The notes under the pieces: model-generated
What the model was told of the DNA's origin: nothing
Database searches by the model: none
What the model saw: only the letters and a program-made list of their open reading frames with translations
Part shown: positions 51,060 through 63,497 of the stretch, one piece after another
Layout: the number at the start of each line of letters is the position of its first letter
Numbering within the stretch: the first letter of the stretch is position 1
Translations under genes and position numbers: made by a program
From: Sinotaia quadrata
Lineage: Eukaryota; Mollusca; Gastropoda; Architaenioglossa; Viviparidae
Direction: 5' to 3'
NCBI GenBank assembly: GCA_028829895.1
Contig: CM054177.1
Span: forward strand, 76,500,663 to 76,564,662
Length of the DNA: 64,000 bases

Positions 51060-51340
51060 AGACTTCTTTCACTAAATGACTAAATTAATATCTCATTCAT
51101 TTTAAATAATTAAATTATATTGAGGGTTCATTTATTTAAATGTTTAATTCTGTTAAGCGTAAGTTAACTTAATAGTGCATTTATTTCAATGACTTGTTAT
51201 ATTGAGAATTCGTTTAAATTATTTGTTGTATTAATGGTTAGTTAATTTAACTGACAGATTGCATTCATGTTTAATTTATTTTAAGTGACCAGTTATTTTA
51301 ATTGATTATTGATTCATTGCCAAGTTGACTCATCCTACTG
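51060..51340. repeat. ancient AT-rich tandem array
   Basis: Words like TTATATTGAG, TTCATTTATTTAA and TTAATTTAACTGA recur at about 45-55-bp spacing. It is weak and could partly be base composition. Confidence 0.45.
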
Positions 51341-51604
51341 TGATGCTTTTACTATTTCTGATTATCTTCTCCTGTGCAAAACCATTGCAGAGAAAGCACT
51401 GACGTAACTAAATAAAGGATGCTTATATTATTCATACACGTCCTCAACTAAAACCGATCAGTGACCTTGTACACTTTAATAGGAGTTACCTTCCCTAACT
51501 CAGTTGATTTAGAGTTGAGACGTGCTTTTCTAATCGGCTTTATTTGTCTCTTGTCACCATGTCGTAACTGATTAGATAATAGGAAACACCAAAAAGTTCT
51601 TTGC

Positions 51605-51800
51605 ATGTATTTTATTATAATATTAATATTTACTAGAAGTGACTTCAAGAAATATTTGACATTGACTTAGTGATAATGTTACTATTTACTAGAAGTGACT
51701 TCAAGAAGTATTTGACATTGACTTAGTGATAATGTTAATATTTACTAGAAAAGTGATAACAGGAAGTACTTTGAATGGACTTGGTGATCATGTTAATATG
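51605..51800. repeat. three-copy tandem array of about 60 bp
   Basis: TTTACTAGAAGTGACTTCAA and TATTTGACATTGACTTAGTG form two close copies and one diverged copy. Confidence 0.95.
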
Positions 51801-52025
51801 ATAACTGGAAGCACATATTTTCTTGTAGTGAAAGCTGAGCCAAAGCTGTAAATAACATCAAGTACTCGCCTCATATGCGAGGAAGCCTGCTTGAGAGTTA
51901 CGATGCAGAATGAAGGAAGCTTTAGAATGACAGAGTGGAAATTACAGGGAGAGGAACAATAGGAATGGAAAACAAAACTATTTTGCACAGATGTTTTGAA
52001 TTGCAAGTACAGCTACACATGCATG

Positions 52026-52029
<4 letters not shown>

Positions 52030-52065
<36 letters not shown>
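52030..52065. repeat. CA microsatellite
   Basis: A run of about 17 CA units. Confidence 0.97.
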
Positions 52066-52066
<1 letters not shown>

Positions 52067-53404
52067 TATGCAGTAAACAATAATATATCCGTGTATCGAG
52101 GGAAACTTGACTGTTAGATTAATTTTCTTTATCGGGTTTCAGATGCGGGGTTGCCATGGTTTCTTGCAATACAAAATGTGAGTTGTTTGTTTTCCACATA
52201 TGGTTTACAAAATAAATGAATGAATAAATTCGGAATGAATAGATATTATGCTTGCCTCTGCCTCTTTGTCAACAGATGTTTAACTTAAAATTGTTTTTAC
52301 CCAAACAAAATTATATTCACGAGAGAACACTGCTAAAAAAACAACAACAAAATATTTTTCCCCCAGGATATAAAGCAATACTAGATACTGCGATCAACAT
52401 TGACATTTGCCAGCAACTGTTGTGTGGAGGGGGAAGAAGGAAACAACACAATGATGAGCTGAGCACGGTGCCATTATTAGAAACGGTCGCTAGTCACGTG
52501 GTGGCGGCATGCAAATAAGTCGTAGATTTTGCAATAAATGCGATGCATCATTAATCTGAGGTCGGACTTCTTTTCCCACTTCACCCCCCCCCCCTCTCTC
52601 TCTCTCTCACCTAATACTTTCTAGTGGTATTATTCCACTTTCCTTCTTAGGTCCTTTGCAGCTGATTTAAGACCTGAGTTTGTGCCGTAATCAATCGGTT
52701 GTGGACATGTATAAGAAGTTTGAGAATCCATTACATGTGTGTGCCCTCTAGGGTAACATTTGTACAACCTTACATTATATATCCATGCGGTGTTTTTTTC
52801 CTTTTATTTCTCACTCTACTCCCTTTCGCTCTTTAATTTTGTTTTTAACTTCAGTAAAATAGGAGCTGTTTTGATCTGTTCTGTATTTTAGTCTAAGTTC
52901 TTTGTTTTCATTAAATTGTAATGTCGGTTTTGTACCTCCTAGAATCCAGGCCGCATTACTGTTTTTAGTCGCCGATACCTTCTCAGTCTCCTATCATTTC
53001 ATTATGTTGTCTGCGATAATGCAGTCATCTCTTTGGGGTTTTCACTGATGCTCTTCTTTGTCCAACACATAATTGTGACTGTCTGCGATGACGTATTTGT
53101 ATGGGTCTTCTCGTTTAGTGACGCGCTTCTTTGGATGTCACTGTCGTCATCTGCGATGACGCATTTACCTGTGCTCCTGGTCATGCAGTGGCGCTCTTCT
53201 TTGTCAGACATCTTGCACCGAGTTTGTCTGCGATGTCACATTGTTCCGTTTGACTGGGCCTATGGCTGTTCTGTGTAGTACTTCCATTACTACCGTGATC
53301 GGATGATCGTTGGTTTTTTTCTTTTTTATTTCCTTTTACTGTATTGATGACATGCTGTTGACCTTTGCGTCAGTTTCAGTGTCTTTGTTCGCGTCATTAT
53401 ACAT

Positions 53405-53600
53405 AAGTAAAGGCTAAGAGTGAAATGTTCACATGCACTTGTCTAAGAAGTCATGCGTGCACATGTACTTGGATAATTAATAATGCGTGTACTTATAATT
53501 GTCTAAGGAGTCATGTGCACACATGCGCGTGAGGAATGACAAGTTCACGTGTATTTCAAGAATCGTGCGTTCATATGTACTTGTCCAAGGAATCAAGCGT
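53405..53600. repeat. degenerate array of about 35-45 bp
   Basis: Words such as CACATGTACTTG, TTGTCTAAGGAGTCATG and GTCCAAGGAATCAAGCGT recur five times with substitutions. Confidence 0.75.
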
Positions 53601-53999
53601 TTAGAAACATACATCAATTTGTAACTAGAAATTATTTCTGTAATGATAAGGAACCACTATAAAGGCGAGGAAATAGTGTTAAATAAGGAGCTATTGTTAA
53701 GGCGATGTGTGAACTGTTTGCGTAACGTCTGTGAATGGCAAGTGCCGACACTTTTTTAATTTTAAAATTGAAAACTTTTGTTCGGTTTTGCTGGAGTATG
53801 GTCAGTTTTACTTTGACACATATGGGTTGGCAAACTTCCGCATGTTCGTGGAATTTGGGGGGAATGCATTTGTTCTGGGTGTGTCTTTATCGGCAAATAA
53901 TTCGAGTGTCGACATACCTTTGTTGGCACAGTCACGTTTATATTATGCTTTTATCAGCGGACAGTTCGAATGCAGTGTCGTTGATGTCTGTTTCGTTAT

Positions 54000-54205
54000 T
54001 GACAACCTGTATCTGTTTCTTTATTAAATCTACACGTGTCTGTGTCTGTTTCGTTATTGACCCCCCGTGTTTGTTGTATGATTAACTACCAGTGTCTCAT
54101 TCTTTATTGCCTACCCCGTGTCTATTTCTTTATTGACTACCCGTGTGTGTTTCTTTCCTGTTTCTTTATTATAAATCCTGTCTGTTTCTTTATGGACAAC
54201 CCACT
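54000..54205. repeat. degenerate array with GTCTGTTTCTTTATTGAC words
   Basis: Variants of TGTCTGTTTCTTTATTGAC and CCCGTGT recur at about 25-40-bp spacing. A looser set with TTGCTTT(T/C) and TTTGTGA words continues to about 54490. Confidence 0.7.
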
Positions 54206-55815
54206 TAAAGGGCCACGGCGTTTTGCATATTTAATCCAGTGACATTCTGTAGTTTGCTTTTCGGTGCCCTTGTCACAGTTCATAGGTATGCTTTGATGGC
54301 CATTTGTGATTCTTGTTTGCTTTCATGTGCACTTGTCATTGTACATTGTAATCTTTGATGTACAATGTTATTGTTACAATGTTTGCTTTTGTGAACCTAT
54401 GTGAACTGTTATAATGTATGCTATATCGCTTTGATGTATATTTGTGACCGTTAAAGTGTTTGCTTAAATGTACATTTGTGATTTAAAAAAATAATAAAAT
54501 GCCTATTACCTTAGTTTTGAATGTCACATTCACTTTAGAGGAAAAATCCGCTCGCCAGTTAGTGACAGTGACAAATGAACGTATGTTCATAAAGAATGAA
54601 ATAACTATTTACATTGTGTTCTGGCTGTGCACAGAGCCACCAAGTTCTCACCTAGACCACATTTATTCTGGTCGACTTTATCATTGCCTTAACGTTTCAT
54701 TTTTAAAATACTTATTTTTTCTTTTCTTATTTTATCTTTTTGTGTTTTGTTTTATCTTTGTAATATCGGGTAAAAAATAAAAAAAAAAAGTAAGAGGAAT
54801 GAGAATCGGAATTAAATTAGCTGAAAATTTTGTTGTTGTATATAACAAATAAAAATACATTTTTATTGTTTCTGTTGTGTGCATAGCGTTATTATATCGA
54901 TTTGTAGAAAGAAGGGAAGAAACAAAACAATTACTCGTATGTTCAGAGACAATTATGGCATTGATTTATTAACTTTGTACATTAATTAGGAATAATTATC
55001 AACAGTCTTAGAAGTACTGAGATGGAAAAATCCATAAAACAAGGCACACTGTTCATGGTCTTTCCAATCCTCGTTTGTTATATTTTTAGCCGTGATGTAA
55101 TGTAACTCGGGCAATTCTCGTTTTTTTCTTCCCCTTGTTGGCTTCTTTTCTTTGGCCAGCGCCCTGATTACACAGACAATGTTGTTAGCTTTGTTGGCAC
55201 GGTGACAATGTGATTTGTAATTATTAAATAATTAATTATAGCCTGTTTTGTGTCGAAGGAAAAAAAAAAGTCTTGTGAAATTAGTGCAAATAAATATTGA
55301 ATATGTTGCTTAAAATGTAAATGTGTTTGGTGTTTTCCTTTCTCCGCCTGTAGTGAAAAGTTATTTGGCTGCTTGGGATGGCTCAATTTTTTTCCAATAC
55401 TGAAAATATAAATATTTCAGCAGTACATAGAAGATTTATTGCAGCTCAAAATTTTCAGGAATAGGGGCGGGAGTGGTGGTGACCGTGGTGGTCTGCCTTG
55501 GCAGATGTTCAAAATCATTACCCCATCCTTTGCTACCCAGTCAAGTTCAGCCATTTTTTAAATTTTATTTTATTTTTATTTTTTGGAGGGTCGTGGTGGT
55601 GGAAGATGGCATCATTAGGAATGGGTGCCATCATACAGTGAAAACAAGCTGGGTTGTTCGAGAACACACGGCCACCCACGCTTCGCTAGGCGAAAGGGCA
55701 ATGGCTTTCTGTGGGTGACGTCAGAGGCCCGTTTCCACGAACGTTGAGCAGAAATCAATCGATCTCTCTCGGAGATCGAACTTCTCGGCGGTAAGATTAT
55801 CCGGAGCGCTGCTTG

Positions 55816-56335
55816 TTTTAAAGACGGAGGAACGTGTAGTCTACGACCGTATTGCAACATGAAGACGGAGGAACGTGTAGTCTACGACTGTATTGCAACA
55901 TGAAGACGGAGGAACGTGTAGTCTACGACCGTATTGCAATATGAAGACAGAGGAATGTGTAGTCTATGGCCGTATTGCAACATGAAGACGGAGGAACGTG
56001 TAGTCTACGACCATATTGCAATATGAAGACAGAGGAATGTGTAGTCTACGACCGTATTGCAATATGAAGACAGAGGAATGTGTAGTCTACGGCCGTATTG
56101 CAACATGAAGACGGAGGAACGTGTAGTCTACGACCGTATTGCAATATGAAGACAGAGGAATGTGTAGTCTACGACCGTATTGCAATATGAAGACAGAGGA
56201 ATGTGTAGTCTACGACCGTATTGCAATATGAAGACAGAGGAATGTGTAGTCTACGACCGTATTGCAATATGAAGACAGAGGAATGTGTAGTCTATGGCCG
56301 TACAACATGGGTGAAGACGGAGGAACGTGTAGCAA
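55816..56335. repeat. 41-bp tandem array, about 12-13 copies
   Basis: The unit contains AAGACGGAGGAACGTGTAGT and CTACGACCGTATTGCAACAT. Two variants (ACGGAGGAACG and ACAGAGGAATG) are interspersed in runs, indicating several amplification rounds. It is unusually CpG-rich for this window. Confidence 0.97.
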
Positions 56336-57199
56336 TCGGTAGTCGGCATAATATCCTTGGAATGAAGATGTAATAACGCGTTATCCACGACCGGTTATCG
56401 ACAATTTATCCACGGAATGACGATTAAACTCGATGTTAAAACACTTAACACACCATTTCGCTTTAGTTGGATACACGTTCTGTTTAAAAAAAAGAAGAAG
56501 AAAAAAAAAGAACGCTGTTGAACGTCAAACGACTGCCCTTGTCTTACCCCCCTTCCCTCCCCATTACGAATGAAAGCACCGATTTTACTTCATGCTACAA
56601 AGATGTTGGTGTTTGAACAGCTTAGATTTTGCGTGCCTGTGTAACTGAGAGAAATTTGTCAAATAATATTTAATGCCTTCTCATGACTTAAAAATCATTC
56701 TTGAGTCATTTCTGCTTTCTATACCTTCTGCCTTGTTCATGGTCAAGCCGTGGAGCATCACTTCCGCTTTTGATACTCCTACCCTTGTTCGTGGCCAAGC
56801 CGCGTAACACAAATTAACGATTCGAGTAAGTAGCAAAACAGACTGCCTGACCCAACTCACAAGATTGTGGTGTCTTCCAACCGTGGCAAGAAGGCCATCT
56901 TGAGACAAGGGAGCGCCAAATGTGTACACTTTCAGAAATGTTTTGCTTCGGAGACCAGCTTGAGTCATAAACTTGTAAAAATTTCCCTCACACTACCCAG
57001 TGTCCCTCTTCTTAAAAAAGAAACGAAAAGAAAAGGAAAAGCGAAAAAGAAAGAGAGTACCGCATATTGCCTTTCAAAAGTATTTAGGAGATTTAGTCAG
57101 TCTGAGGAGCTTTGCATTTTTCAAATTCCAGAGTTAAATGCCTTGTGCTTTCAGTTCAGTAGGCAATCACGACTGCAAGTTGATAACGAACCTGTCAGT

Positions 57200-57605
57200 G
57201 AGTGAGTATATAATACATAACACTAGGACAATTAGTGTACGCAAATTATTGTGACATCAGGAAGTAAGGCTTTCTTATCTCTGACTTCATTCTTGCTTAT
57301 TAAACGATTCTTCAAAATGATTGTCATCCGCAGTTGTCTTGGCATTTAGTGTACGCAAAACTAATGTGGCATAAAGAATTGTGAGTTTACTCATTCTTAA
57401 CACATTGTTTATTAAACGATTTGTTTCAATGTGGTCGCCTTAACCATCATGGCAGTCACAGTATACGCATAACTACGTAGCATCAGGAATTGTGAGTTTA
57501 CTGCTCATGTTCATTAGATAACTGATCCACTATGGCTGCTTACGTAACAGTCTTGGCACTAGGCATACGCAAAAAGTGTGATTTCAGGAATCGTGAGTTT
57601 GCTGC
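57200..57605. repeat. degenerate array of about 110-125 bp
   Basis: Three to four units contain TTAGTGTACGCAAA, CATCAGGAATTGTGAGTTTA and CTTATTAAACGATT. Much divergence, but the order is kept. Confidence 0.85.
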
Positions 57606-57984
57606 TCCTGACTTCTTGGTTATTTAAAATTATTATAAGAGTGTTTCGGTATGCTATAAAACTGTTGCATGTGGAACTAGAATATATATATATATTATCA
57701 GAGAGTAAACATTTATTTTTGCACGATGTAGATTTCATCAATGATGAAATGACATACACCTCTGTAGCAAACGTTGAACATTAAAACTGTTTATATATTA
57801 ATTGTGTAAGCTATAACTTTTTAAAATTTAGCATTTATGCACTCGATAATTTTTTTTTAAAAAGCCTAATATATTGTAGATGCTTTTGTTTGGCGATATT
57901 TTCCGAGTTTCATAATTATAATTCTCGACGCACGAATACGTTAGACGGAAGAAAATACAAGCTGGCTCATTTTCTTACCAATAG

Positions 57985-58115
57985 GCCTACCTACGAGTTG
58001 TCTTTCCTTTTGCGTTTATAGTGTCACAGAACCACAGTTTTCAGTCACGCCATCCTACGAGTTGTTTTTCCATTAGTGTGTACAACTGTCATAGAACCAC
58101 GGTTTTCAGTGTAAT
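57985..58115. repeat. two-copy repeat of about 68 bp
   Basis: CCTACGAGTTGTCTTTCCTT with CACAGAACCACAGTTTTCAG is followed by CCTACGAGTTGTTTTTCCAT with CATAGAACCACGGTTTTCAG. Confidence 0.9.
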
Positions 58116-58369
58116 TTACACAGGAAATAACAGCCTTGCCTACAGGAAATCGATGCAGCTGCTTAATTCGCCTATTAATACCACGGAGGGGAGAGAGCTG
58201 CTGGCAAACAGTACCTTACAACCAATTCACTTGGGAACACAAAAAATGCTTTTATTCTTTTTTTCCAATTAAAATAATAGAAATAACAGGTACAAACATG
58301 TCTCCACGCTGCCACAAATCATAAATGAACATTAACTAATGAGTGAAAATGCATTCACTTGAGAAGACC

Positions 58370-58780
58370 ATTAAGGGGATCATAGTCATGCTAACTAAAG
58401 GACCATTAAGGTCATCATTGTCACACTAACTAAAGGACCATTAAGGTGATCATTGTCACGCTAACTAGATGACCATTAAGGTGACCATTCTCACGCTAAC
58501 TAAAGGATCATTAAGGTGATCATTGTCACGCTAACTAGAGGACCATTAAGGTGATCATTGTCACGCTAACTAGAGGACCATTAAGGTAATTATTGTCACG
58601 CTAACTAGGGGATCATTGAGGTAATCATTGTCACGCTAACTAGGGGATCATTGAGGTAATCATTGTCACGCTAACTAAGGGATCATTGAAGTAATCATTG
58701 TCACGCTAACTAGGGGTCATTGAGGTAATCATTGTCACGCTAACTAAGGGATCATTGAGGTAATCATTGTAACACTAACT
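58370..58780. repeat. 35-bp tandem array, about 12 copies
   Basis: GGACCATTAAGGTGATCATT and GTCACGCTAACTAGA make the unit. The left half uses CCATTAAGGTGA and the right half TCATTGAGGTAA, so two subfamilies lie side by side. Confidence 0.97.
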
Positions 58781-58984
58781 AAAATACAAGTCAGCACTAA
58801 TGCAGATATAGAAAACTAATGAGGATTAGTTACTTAAATTCAGAAGATATTCAAACATGTCTTATTCTGACATTAGAAAGTCAGGTGTTTGTTTTGTTTT
58901 AAAAGAAAATGATTCTAAAAAATTTAAAACATTGATTTAGGTCACAGATAACATAATTTATATGTGTGCACTGCTCCGATAGCC

Positions 58985-59490
58985 CATTAACTCATGATTA
59001 TTTAAAAAGGTCAACTTGTTCATGTGACTTGTGCATATTAACTCATGATTATTTAAAAAGGTCAACTTGTTCATGTGACTTGTGCATATTAACTCATGAT
59101 TATTTAAAAAGGTCAACTTGTTCATGTGACTTGTGCATATTAACTCATGATTATTTAAAAAGGTCAACTTGTTCATGTGACTTGTGCATATTAACTCATG
59201 ATTATTTAAAAAGGTCGACTTGTGCATATTAACTCATGATTATTTAAAAAGGTCAACTTGTTCATGTGGCTTATGCATATTAACTCATGATTCTTTAAAA
59301 AGGTCAACTTGTTCATGTGGCTTATGCATATTAACTCATGATTATTTAGAAAGGTCAACTTGTTCATGTGGCTTATGCATATTAACTCATGATTATTTAG
59401 AAAGGTCAACTTGTTCATGTGGCTTATGCATATTAACTCATGATTATTTAGAAAGGTCAACTTGTTCATGTGACTTATGCATATTCGGGA
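58985..59490. repeat. 51-bp tandem array, about 10 copies
   Basis: TTAACTCATGATTATTTAAA, AAGGTCAACTTGTTCATGTG and ACTTGTGCATA make the unit. A truncated copy (59215-59225) divides a left block with GTGACTTGTGC from a right block with GTGGCTTATGC. Both strands are open for about 100 codons per block only because 51 is divisible by three. Confidence 0.97.
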
Positions 59491-59559
59491 ATCATTACCA
59501 GTGGTATCACTCACTTGATACTCAGGGCAAAGAATTTTACACTACTAGGGCAAAAAACA

Positions 59560-60826
59560 CTTAGAGGTACTTGGGGCAAAAAGTGTACAGTATTATAAGG
59601 GCCAAAAGATGCAGAAATAGTAAGAAGTACAGAGGTAAACACAGTACAGTAGTACATAGGGCAGAAAGAGTACAGTAAAACAATTGCATAAAGAATATAG
59701 TGGTACATAAACCAAAAGAGTACAGTAAAATTAAAATACAGGACAAAAAAGTACAATAATACACAAGACAGAAAGAGTACAATAACACGTAGGACAAAAA
59801 GTGCAGAAAAGGATACATATAGCAAAAAATAATACAGTAATACAAGGGGCAAAAAGAGCGCAGTGATACTAAGGGAAAAAACAGTGCAGTAATAAACATG
59901 GTAAATTAGTAAAGAATAAAGTGAAAAAATAAAAGTACAGCAACACAAGGGCAAAATACAAGTAAAACAGTGCTAAATGAACACAATAATATACAGGCAG
60001 AAAAAAATAAAGTACATGGCAAAATTAGTGAAGTAATAGTCATGGCAAAATTAATAAAGTAATGCACATGGCAAAACTAAAATAAAGTAATACAAGGTTC
60101 AAAACGTACACTAATATTCATTACTAAAAAGTATAATAATTATATGGCAACGAAGGACAGAGAAACATAAAGTGCTAAATGAGTACAGTGAAGACACATG
60201 GGCTAATTAAACACAGTAATACACAGTGAAAAATAAACACAGTAATACACAGGGAAAAATAAACACAGTAATACACAGGGAAAAATAAATACAGTAATTT
60301 ACGGGGCTAAATAAGTATTTCAGAAGTCTAAATAAGTACAGAAATACACAGAGCTAAATAAGTCCAGAAATACACAGGGCTAAATAAGTACAGAAAACGC
60401 GGCTAAATAAGTACAGAAATACACAGGGCTAAATAAGTGCAGTAATACACAGGGCTAAATAAATACAGAAATACACAGGGCTAAATAAGTATAGAAACAC
60501 ACAGGGCTAAATAAGTGCAGTAATGCACAGGGCTAAATAAATACAGAAACACACAGGGCTAAATAAGTACAGAAACACACGGCTAAATAAGTACAGAAAT
60601 ACACACGGCTAAATAAGTAATACATAGTGCAAAATAAGTAATACACAGGGCTAAATAAGTACAGTATTACACAGGCTAAATAAGCACAGAAATACACAGG
60701 GCTAAATAAGTACAGTAATGCACAGGGCTAAATAAATACAGTGTTACACAGGGCTAAATAAGTACAGTGTTACACAGGGCTAAATAAGTACAGTGTTACA
60801 CAGGGCTAAATAAGCGCAGTAATACT
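59560..60826. repeat. long 25-26-bp tandem array, younger towards the right
   Basis: From 60.2 kb the unit is CAGTAATACACAGGGCTAAA plus TAAGTA, with many near-identical copies. To the left it grades into looser units with GGGCAAAAAGAGTACAGTAA-type words. It is the longest array in the window, at about 1.3 kb. Minus-strand frames of 112-147 codons over the left part are Leu/Tyr/Cys-rich repeat readings and are not called. Confidence 0.93.
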
Positions 60827-61148
60827 CTTTTATTTATATTTAACGAGACCTCATCCACGTACTATCACTCCAACATAAGGTTTAATTTATGTGCAAGAAG
60901 GTTAATAAACTGAACAATAAATTTATTAAATCAACAATCAAATATACAACATACGAATATAATCAAAAGAGCGTTGACATTTACCTCACTTCACAAAAAT
61001 GTTTGATTAACGCCAGACTCTCCTTCAGTATATCCTAACATAAACCTCAGTAGTCTAATCAACATATATAATCATGTTCATAGATATAATTCATCATAGA
61101 AATGAGAGTCGAATTTTAGAGAGATAATTATAGTTAATGTACATAACC
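60827..61148. mobile_element. second copy of the interspersed repeat found at 9.49 kb
   Basis: The order and spacing of words match the element at 9487-9808: GTGCAAGAAGGTTAATAAA is at 60891 here and 9552 there. GTACATAACC is at 61139 here and 9799 there, 248 and 247 bp further on. Both copies have the same orientation and each starts at or within a tandem array. This copy lacks the TAGTGGTGCC end and breaks off where a different motif (CAGTGCTGGATTACC) begins. Confidence 0.8.
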
Positions 61149-61152
61149 ATTT

Positions 61153-61340
61153 CCAGTGCTGGATTACCAAATAGGCAGAATAGGCAACATGCCTTTTAGA
61201 GGCCCCTCAGCAACGGATCAAAATAGCCAATATTTAATTGATTTGTTCTTGAAAGAAAATTACAATCAAGCTTTCTTAAATTGTTTTGAAAAGATAGATA
61301 AAAATGAATCAACTCATAGAAACAAAAACTTTACATTAAA
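61153..61340. mobile_element. possible hAT-type transposon end
   Basis: CAGTGCTGGATTACCAAATA followed by GGCAGAATAGGCAACATGCC and GAGGCCCC resembles ends of animal hAT elements, as I remember them. No opposite end or transposase was found. The 64-codon frame over it is not recognised. It abuts the 60.83-kb repeat, so it may be nested in it. Confidence 0.3.
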
Positions 61341-61612
61341 GACACTATAGAGAAAATAATGTATTAATGTAATGTACCCATTAACAACTTAAAGTACACA
61401 AACTATAGAAACCATGTTCACATTACAGTTTGTCTCTTAAAAGCTCATCTTCTATCAGCTGTCAGTTTTAAACAATTTCGGTGCAACTTACGTATGTGTA
61501 ATGTACAGTAGTGATGGTCATCTCCATCTAGCGGCCGACGTGCACACTACTCGGACTACTTAGTTCAAATGTTATCACAGGAGAGCGTGTACATGAGAAA
61601 TCTCTAGAAACA

Positions 61613-61745
61613 AAGCTTCCTGTGAGTTAGTGTGTCGCGATTTCCCATTGATCCTAATAGAATACTTGCAAGTAAAAGCTTCCTGTGAGTTAGTGTGTCG
61701 CGATTTCCCATTGATCCTAATAGAATACTTGCAAGTAAAAGCTTC
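61613..61745. repeat. 63-bp duplication (two copies plus start of a third)
   Basis: AAGCTTCCTGTGAGTTAGTG begins at 61613 and 61676, with AAGCTTCC again at 61739. The two full copies look identical, so the duplication is recent. Confidence 0.97.
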
Positions 61746-62029
61746 CAGAACACCGATGAGTATATATACGCAAAATCTGCATTAGTAAGTTAGCTTTTCT
61801 GAGTTATAATGAAGTTCGATTAACTTCACTGTCTAATTTCTACCATAACAGAGTGAATATGTCTTGTTCCCTCTAATATTTTTCCTGTGAGTGTGGAACT
61901 AACGGTTACTTGAGCTTGCTTCCAAAACGTGTGCACAGTATTTTGAGACTGCTGCGTGGTAATTTCTAATTAGCTGCGTGGCCGAGCAGTCGTGCATCTT
62001 ACAGGGGGTGGCTAGTCGTATTCGTTTTT

Positions 62030-62805
62030 CAAGAAAACAGTAAACTTAACACAGTGTATGCAACAAAACAGTAAACTTAACACAGTGTATGCAACAAAAC
62101 AGTAAACTTAACACAGTGTATGCAACAAAACAGTAAACTTAACACAGTGTATGCAACAAAACAGTAAACTTAACACAGTGTATGCAACAAAACAGTAAAC
62201 TTAACACAGTGCATGCAACAAAACAAACTAAACACAGTGTATGCAACAAAACAAACTAAACAAGCGCATGTAACAAAACATTAAACTAAACACAGTGCAT
62301 GCAACAAAACAGTAAACTAAACAATACATGCAACAAAACAAACTAAACACAGTGCATGCAACAAAATAGTAAACTAAACACTACATGCAACAAAACAAAC
62401 TAAATACATGCATGCAAGAAAACAGTACAATAAACACAGTGTGTGCAACAAAACAGTAAACTAAACAAGTGCATGAAACAAAACAATAAACTAAACACAG
62501 TGCATGCAACAAAACAGTAAACTAAACACAGTGCATGCAAGAAAACAGTAAACTAAACAAGTGCATGCAAGAAGACAGTAAAATAAACACAGTGCATGCA
62601 AGAAAACAGTAAACTAGACCTAGTGTAAGCATCAAAACAGTAAACTAAACAAGTGCATGCAACAAAACAGTAAACTAAACACAGTGTATGCAACAAAACA
62701 GTAAATTAAACAAGTGCAGGCAAAAAAACAGTAAACTAAACAAGTACTTGCAAGAAGACAGTAAACTAAACACAGTGCAAGCAACAAAACAGTTAATAAA
62801 CAATA
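62030..62805. repeat. 31-bp tandem array, about 25 copies
   Basis: ACAGTAAACTTAACACAGTG plus TATGCAACAAA is the left unit, nearly identical from 62041 to 62210. Further right the copies vary (AAACAAGTGCATGCAA, CTACATGCAA) and lose blocks. Confidence 0.96.
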
Positions 62806-63030
62806 CATTACGTCACAGGATATGAGGTAAATTGGGAAATTATACTAAAGGTTGGAAAACAGGATAGTACCAATTTAGAAATAATTTTTAAAATAACGTA
62901 AATCATACAAGCTATGGTGAAGTTTTTTTGTTTTTTTTAAAAAATAAATAAACCAGCGAACACGCGGTAAACGAGGCCGCCAATTGTCACGGAATCTTGT
63001 TAGAAGGTTGTTTCGTTTCTCTTCAAAGGA

Positions 63031-63154
<124 letters not shown>

Positions 63155-63421
63155 AATAGGCTGCAAAAGGTTACCTTCATTGATCATCTTGAAGTCAGGA
63201 ATGGCTTTCTTACTAAAACTGTTTCTATAGAAACCAACGTCACGGTGTAAACAGGTAACAACAAGGCATTTTTTAAAAAGTATTTCTTTCCAAACCCATT
63301 GGTTGGGGATGGGGTTAGTACCGATTACCGAGCAACGAAAAACGGCGACAACTATTTCCGCTTTTCATTTTTATTCTTGGCAGTTTACATCGGCTTGATA
63401 CTTCAGTATAAAAGCATTCCA

Positions 63422-63424
<3 letters not shown>

Positions 63425-63493
<69 letters not shown>
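63425..63493. repeat. GT microsatellite
   Basis: About 34 GT units, 270 bp after the CT run. Confidence 0.99.

Positions 63494-63497
<4 letters not shown>

Noticed and set aside
52252..52518. 88-codon frame with an acceptor-like site before GATATAAAGC
   Set aside because: Slightly higher GC and a plausible acceptor, but no recognised motif, no partner exon, and the product is not similar to anything I know. Left as unresolved unique sequence.
56867..57205. 112-codon plus-strand frame with a basic stretch
   Set aside because: The Lys-rich part is an A-rich low-complexity tract; the rest enters the 57.2-kb array. No similarity.
58370..59490. CRISPR-like regular direct repeats
   Set aside because: Units are contiguous with no unique spacers, copies diverge gradually and the context is animal. 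These are minisatellites.
59511..59954. 147-codon minus-strand hydrophobic protein, seemingly transmembrane
   Set aside because: It reads through the degenerate 26-bp array; the Tyr/Leu/Cys pattern comes from TA/GTA repeats. No start context and no similarity.
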